Shown here: positions 61,321-64,000 of the stretch, piece by piece | Layout: every line of letters begins with the position of its first letter | How positions within the stretch are numbered: the stretch's first letter is position 1 | Source: Rhizobium sp. L43 | GTDB lineage: Bacteria; Pseudomonadota; Alphaproteobacteria; Rhizobiales; Rhizobiaceae | Direction of reading: 5' to 3' | Assembly: GCF_002531725.1 (NCBI RefSeq) | Contig: NZ_NWSQ01000032.1 | Span: 1-64,000, forward strand | Length of the DNA: 64,000 nt | Made by a program: the position numbers and the translations under genes | Notes under the pieces: model-generated | The model's input: the letters and a program-made list of their open reading frames with translations, nothing else | Database searches by the model: none | Told to the model about the DNA's origin: nothing

Positions 61321-62451
61321 ATGCCTTTGACGATGCGCAAGTCCTTACAGATGATCGCCCTTGCCACTGCCCTCGGCGGTAGCGCTGCCTATGCGCCGAG
61401 CGCCTTCGCGGTCGATATCGATAAACAGATCAAGGATATTGAAAGTCACCCGGCAAGCGGGCCCAACGGCGAAAAAGCGACCCTCGCGAGCGACCTGAAG
61501 CTATCCGCCGAAGAGATCGAAAAGATCAAGGCGAAGCATGCCAAAGCGGCCATTGTGATGCACTACACGGCGTCTGACTGGGCCAAGGCCCAGATGGCCG
61601 GGCAAAAGAAGGCCCTGGAAGAGCTCGGCGTCGAAATCGTTGCGACGACTGATGCTGGATATCGCGCGGAGCAGCAAGTTTCAGACATCGAAAGCGTCAT
61701 GGCGCTCAAACCTGACGTCATGATTACCGTTCCCGCCGAGCAGTCAGCCACGGCCGCAGCATACAAGAAAGCTGCTGCCGCTGGCATTAAGATCATCTTC
61801 CTTGACCAGACCGGCGCCGGGATGAAGGCTGGCAAAGACTATGTGAGCCTCGTCTCTTCCGACAACCGCGGGATGGGAAAGGTCGCCGCACTGCTCATGG
61901 CCAAGGCGCTCGACGGCAAGGGCGAAATTGGTCTCATCCCGCATGCGTCCGACCTTTTTGCCACCAAAGAACGCGTGGTCGGCTTCGAGGAAGCGATCAA
62001 GGATTATCCGGATATTAAGGTCGTCCAGGAGACCGGTGTCGGAGGCCCTGATTTCTCAAGCGAATCCGAGCGCGTCGCCTCCGCAATGCTGACGGCCCAC
62101 CCCAACCTCAATGGCATCTGGGCCGTGTGGGACGTGCCAACAGAAGGCGTCCTGTCAGCGGCGCGCGCAGCGGGCGCGTCCAAGAGCCTCGTCATCACCA
62201 CTTGCGACCTTGGCGTCAACATCTCGATCGACATGGCTAAGAAGGGTTACGTCAAGGGAACCGGATCCCAGCGTCCGTACGGCGCCGGTTATGCCGAGGG
62301 CATCCTTGCCGGATACGCCCTTCTCGGAAAGGACGCACCTCCCTACGTCGTGCTCCCGGCCCTTGCGGTGACCCGCGATAACCTGATCGAGGCGTGGCCG
62401 CAGTCGAACGGCGACCAGGCACCGAAGATTCTCACCGACGCAATGAACTAA
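61321..62451 (+). CDS. Periplasmic sugar-binding protein of importer 5
   Basis: The 376-residue product begins MPLTMRKSLQMIALATALGG with a Sec cleavage region APSAFAVD. It has an N-terminal charged segment of about 40 residues before the first strand (KAAIVMHYTASDWAKAQMAGQKKAL). Type I binding-protein lobes follow, including VMITVPAEQSATAAAYKKAAAAGIKII. GGGAGGA lies seven bases before the ATG. It diverges from the transketolase operon, and an ATPase gene follows after 55 bases. Confidence 0.93.
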   Translation: MPLTMRKSLQMIALATALGGSAAYAPSAFAVDIDKQIKDIESHPASGPNGEKATLASDLKLSAEEIEKIKAKHAKAAIVMHYTASDWAKAQMAGQKKALEELGVEIVATTDAGYRAEQQVSDIESVMALKPDVMITVPAEQSATAAAYKKAAAAGIKIIFLDQTGAGMKAGKDYVSLVSSDNRGMGKVAALLMAKALDGKGEIGLIPHASDLFATKERVVGFEEAIKDYPDIKVVQETGVGGPDFSSESERVASAMLTAHPNLNGIWAVWDVPTEGVLSAARAAGASKSLVITTCDLGVNISIDMAKKGYVKGTGSQRPYGAGYAEGILAGYALLGKDAPPYVVLPALAVTRDNLIEAWPQSNGDQAPKILTDAMN

Positions 62452-62459
62452 CGGTGCGC

Positions 62460-62481
62460 GGGAGCGGCTCCGACCGCTCCC
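62460..62481 (+). terminator. GC hairpin between binding protein and ATPase (importer 5)
   Basis: GGGAGCGG (62460-62467) pairs with CCGCTCCC (62474-62481) across six bases, starting nine bases after the binding-protein stop. No T tract follows. Confidence 0.6.
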
Positions 62482-62506
62482 CGTGCCCCAGCGGCGGACA
62501 ACGACC

Positions 62507-64000
62507 ATGAACACTCAAGCAGTCACCGAAACCCTCGCCGCCGTCAGGATGAGCAACGTGAGGAAATCGTTTGGCGGCGTGCACGCATTGCGCGGTGTCA
62601 GCCTGACGATCCAACCCGGGACAATCCATGCGCTGGTCGGCGAAAATGGCGCCGGCAAGTCTACGCTGTTGAAGATCCTGCAGGGCGTGGTCACACCCAC
62701 GGAGGGATCCATCGAGGTTTTTGGCGAGCACATGTCGTCCAGCTCTCCGGAGAATTCCCGCAGGCTCGGCATTGAGATGATCTTCCAGGACCTCAGCCTG
62801 ATCCCCACCCTCTCGGTCGCCCAGAACATTTTCCTGAACCGGGAGCCCCGCCGCCTGTCGATCTTGGTCGACGAACGCAGGGAAATCGCACAGGCAGCCG
62901 AGATCATCGGCCAGCTCAACCTCAGGGTTGATCCGAGGACGCCTGTTTTTGAACTCAGCCCCGGCCAGGCCCAGCTGACCGAGATCGCCAAGGCCATCCA
63001 CCAAGACGCCAGGATCCTTATCCTTGACGAACCAACCTCGTCGCTGAGCGCACAGGAAGCCGACACTCTGTTCGGCATGTTGAAGAAGCTCACTGCGGCG
63101 GGAACAGCCGTGATCTACGTTTCCCATCGCATGACCGAGATCATGACGATCGCCGACGAGATTACAATTCTCCGCGACGGTCAGAACGTGACCTCCGGGA
63201 AGACATCCGAATTCACGCTCGACTCGATCGTGCAGCACATGGTCGGCAAGCGTGTCACCGGCTTCCAATACCAGGCGCGCGCCATTGATCGCAGCGGCAA
63301 ACCCGCGCTGAGCGTACGTGGCCTTTCGGGCCCTTCGGGAAAACCCAGCGATGTCAGCTTCGACGTCCACAAGGGCGAGATTGTGGGAATAGCAGGCCTC
63401 ATGGGCGCTGGCCGGAGCGAGCTTGCCCGCCTTCTTTTCGGCGTCGATAAGAAAACTGCGGGAACCGTAGAACTCGGCGACACTGCCGTTGAGTTCAAGT
63501 CACCTTCGGATGCGATCAAGGCAGGCATCGTCCTTGTTCCGGAGAGCCGCCACGAGGAAGGTCTGGTTGTCGAGCACAGCGTCGGCGACAATCTTGGACT
63601 GCCGCAGATCGGTCAGCTCGTCCGCGGTCCCTTCATCGATCGTCGACGCGAGGGAACACTGACCTCCGATCTCATCAAGCAACTGAGGATCAAGACGCCG
63701 TCCGCTGACAACAAGGTCAGGAACCTTTCCGGCGGCAACCAGCAGAAGATCGTTATTGCCAAATGGCTAGCGATTGATCCTTCGGTTGTCATTCTCGACG
63801 AACCGACAGCAGGCGTAGACATCGGTTCAAAGGCCGAGATCGTAGAACTCATTCGGAGCGTCGCCTCCTCCGGAAAGTCCGTCATCGTCATCTCGTCGGA
63901 ACCAGCCGAGCTTCTGGCAACGAGCGACCGCATCCTGGTCATGAACAACGGACGTCTCGCGCGCGAAATCGAGCGCGACGAAATCGAAAGCTGGGCCACG
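62507..64000 (+). CDS. RbsA-type dual ATPase of importer 5 (cut by window end)
   Basis: An open frame of 498 codons runs from the ATG at 62507 off the right edge. The first cassette has Walker A GENGAGKST, a changed signature (LSPGQAQ) and Walker B ILILDEP. The second has GLMGAGRSE, the signature LSGGNQQK and Walker B VVILDEP followed by TAGVDIG. Nearly the whole protein is present; only the last few residues are missing. The permease gene is expected just beyond the window. The upstream sequence lacks a strong ribosome site, so lower expression than the binding protein is likely. Confidence 0.93.
   Translation, partial: MNTQAVTETLAAVRMSNVRKSFGGVHALRGVSLTIQPGTIHALVGENGAGKSTLLKILQGVVTPTEGSIEVFGEHMSSSSPENSRRLGIEMIFQDLSLIPTLSVAQNIFLNREPRRLSILVDERREIAQAAEIIGQLNLRVDPRTPVFELSPGQAQLTEIAKAIHQDARILILDEPTSSLSAQEADTLFGMLKKLTAAGTAVIYVSHRMTEIMTIADEITILRDGQNVTSGKTSEFTLDSIVQHMVGKRVTGFQYQARAIDRSGKPALSVRGLSGPSGKPSDVSFDVHKGEIVGIAGLMGAGRSELARLLFGVDKKTAGTVELGDTAVEFKSPSDAIKAGIVLVPESRHEEGLVVEHSVGDNLGLPQIGQLVRGPFIDRRREGTLTSDLIKQLRIKTPSADNKVRNLSGGNQQKIVIAKWLAIDPSVVILDEPTAGVDIGSKAEIVELIRSVASSGKSVIVISSEPAELLATSDRILVMNNGRLAREIERDEIESWAT

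Overview
The window looks like accessory DNA from a rhizobial alphaproteobacterium (Rhizobium/Agrobacterium/Sinorhizobium type), probably part of a megaplasmid or chromid. This rests on the GC-rich coding style, the very high density of RbsABC-type sugar importers, LysR/GntR/DeoR regulators beside each catabolic block, and the absence of housekeeping, rRNA or tRNA genes. This is inference; no replication or partition gene is visible. Most genes lie on the minus strand. Five periplasmic sugar-binding proteins occur in 64 kb, four with a complete importer and one with an importer cut by the right edge.

Region A (1-4.3 kb): an IS21-like end remnant, a chemoreceptor (298-2814), an SDR-like protein without the catalytic Tyr-Lys pair (2998-3759) and a small unknown protein. 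Region B (4.3-24.2 kb): a two-importer catabolic regulon. One minus-strand operon runs from 11763 to 4312 (binding protein, ATPase, two permeases, zinc alcohol dehydrogenase, ABM-type monooxygenase, NDH-2-like flavoprotein). A second runs from 23387/22408 to 14276 (3-hydroxyisobutyrate-dehydrogenase-like enzyme, carboxymuconolactone-decarboxylase-like protein, small SCP2-like protein, alpha/beta hydrolase, second importer, succinate-semialdehyde-type dehydrogenase). A second alcohol dehydrogenase (12430-13536) faces the other way, and a GntR/FCD regulator (23476-24159) closes the block. A repeated operator-like word, TCAGACAATCTGTCA, lies upstream of each unit, including the regulator. The substrate is not identifiable.

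Region C (24.5-35.2 kb): an L-ribulose-type operon (peptidase, two cupins, importer, AraD, AraB) with two LysR genes; no araA is present. Region D (35.5-40.0 kb): three SDRs, a RibD-like reductase and a DeoR regulator.

Region E (40.5-64 kb) is the most interesting part. It is a candidate acid-sugar pathway built around a RuBisCO-like protein (45213-46505). Around it are two paralogous aldo/keto reductases, a lactonase-like metallo-beta-lactamase-fold protein, an importer, a BKACE (DUF849) enzyme, a DUF1537 sugar-acid kinase, an SDR, a GntR regulator, and an operon of transketolase, FBPase, class II aldolase, a TPI homologue and an RpiB homologue. A plausible scheme is: sugar to lactone to acid to 3-oxo acid to phosphate, then decarboxylation by the RuBisCO-like protein to an erythrulose phosphate, two isomerisations to erythrose 4-phosphate, and entry into central metabolism by transketolase/aldolase/bisphosphatase. 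It resembles the known D-apionate route but differs in its first steps. Heptamer operators (GGTATRA-N2-TYATACC, with extra direct heptamers) precede the units and probably bind the GntR protein.

A window-wide pattern: all five binding-protein genes are followed within about 30 bases by a short GC-rich hairpin, before the next importer gene.
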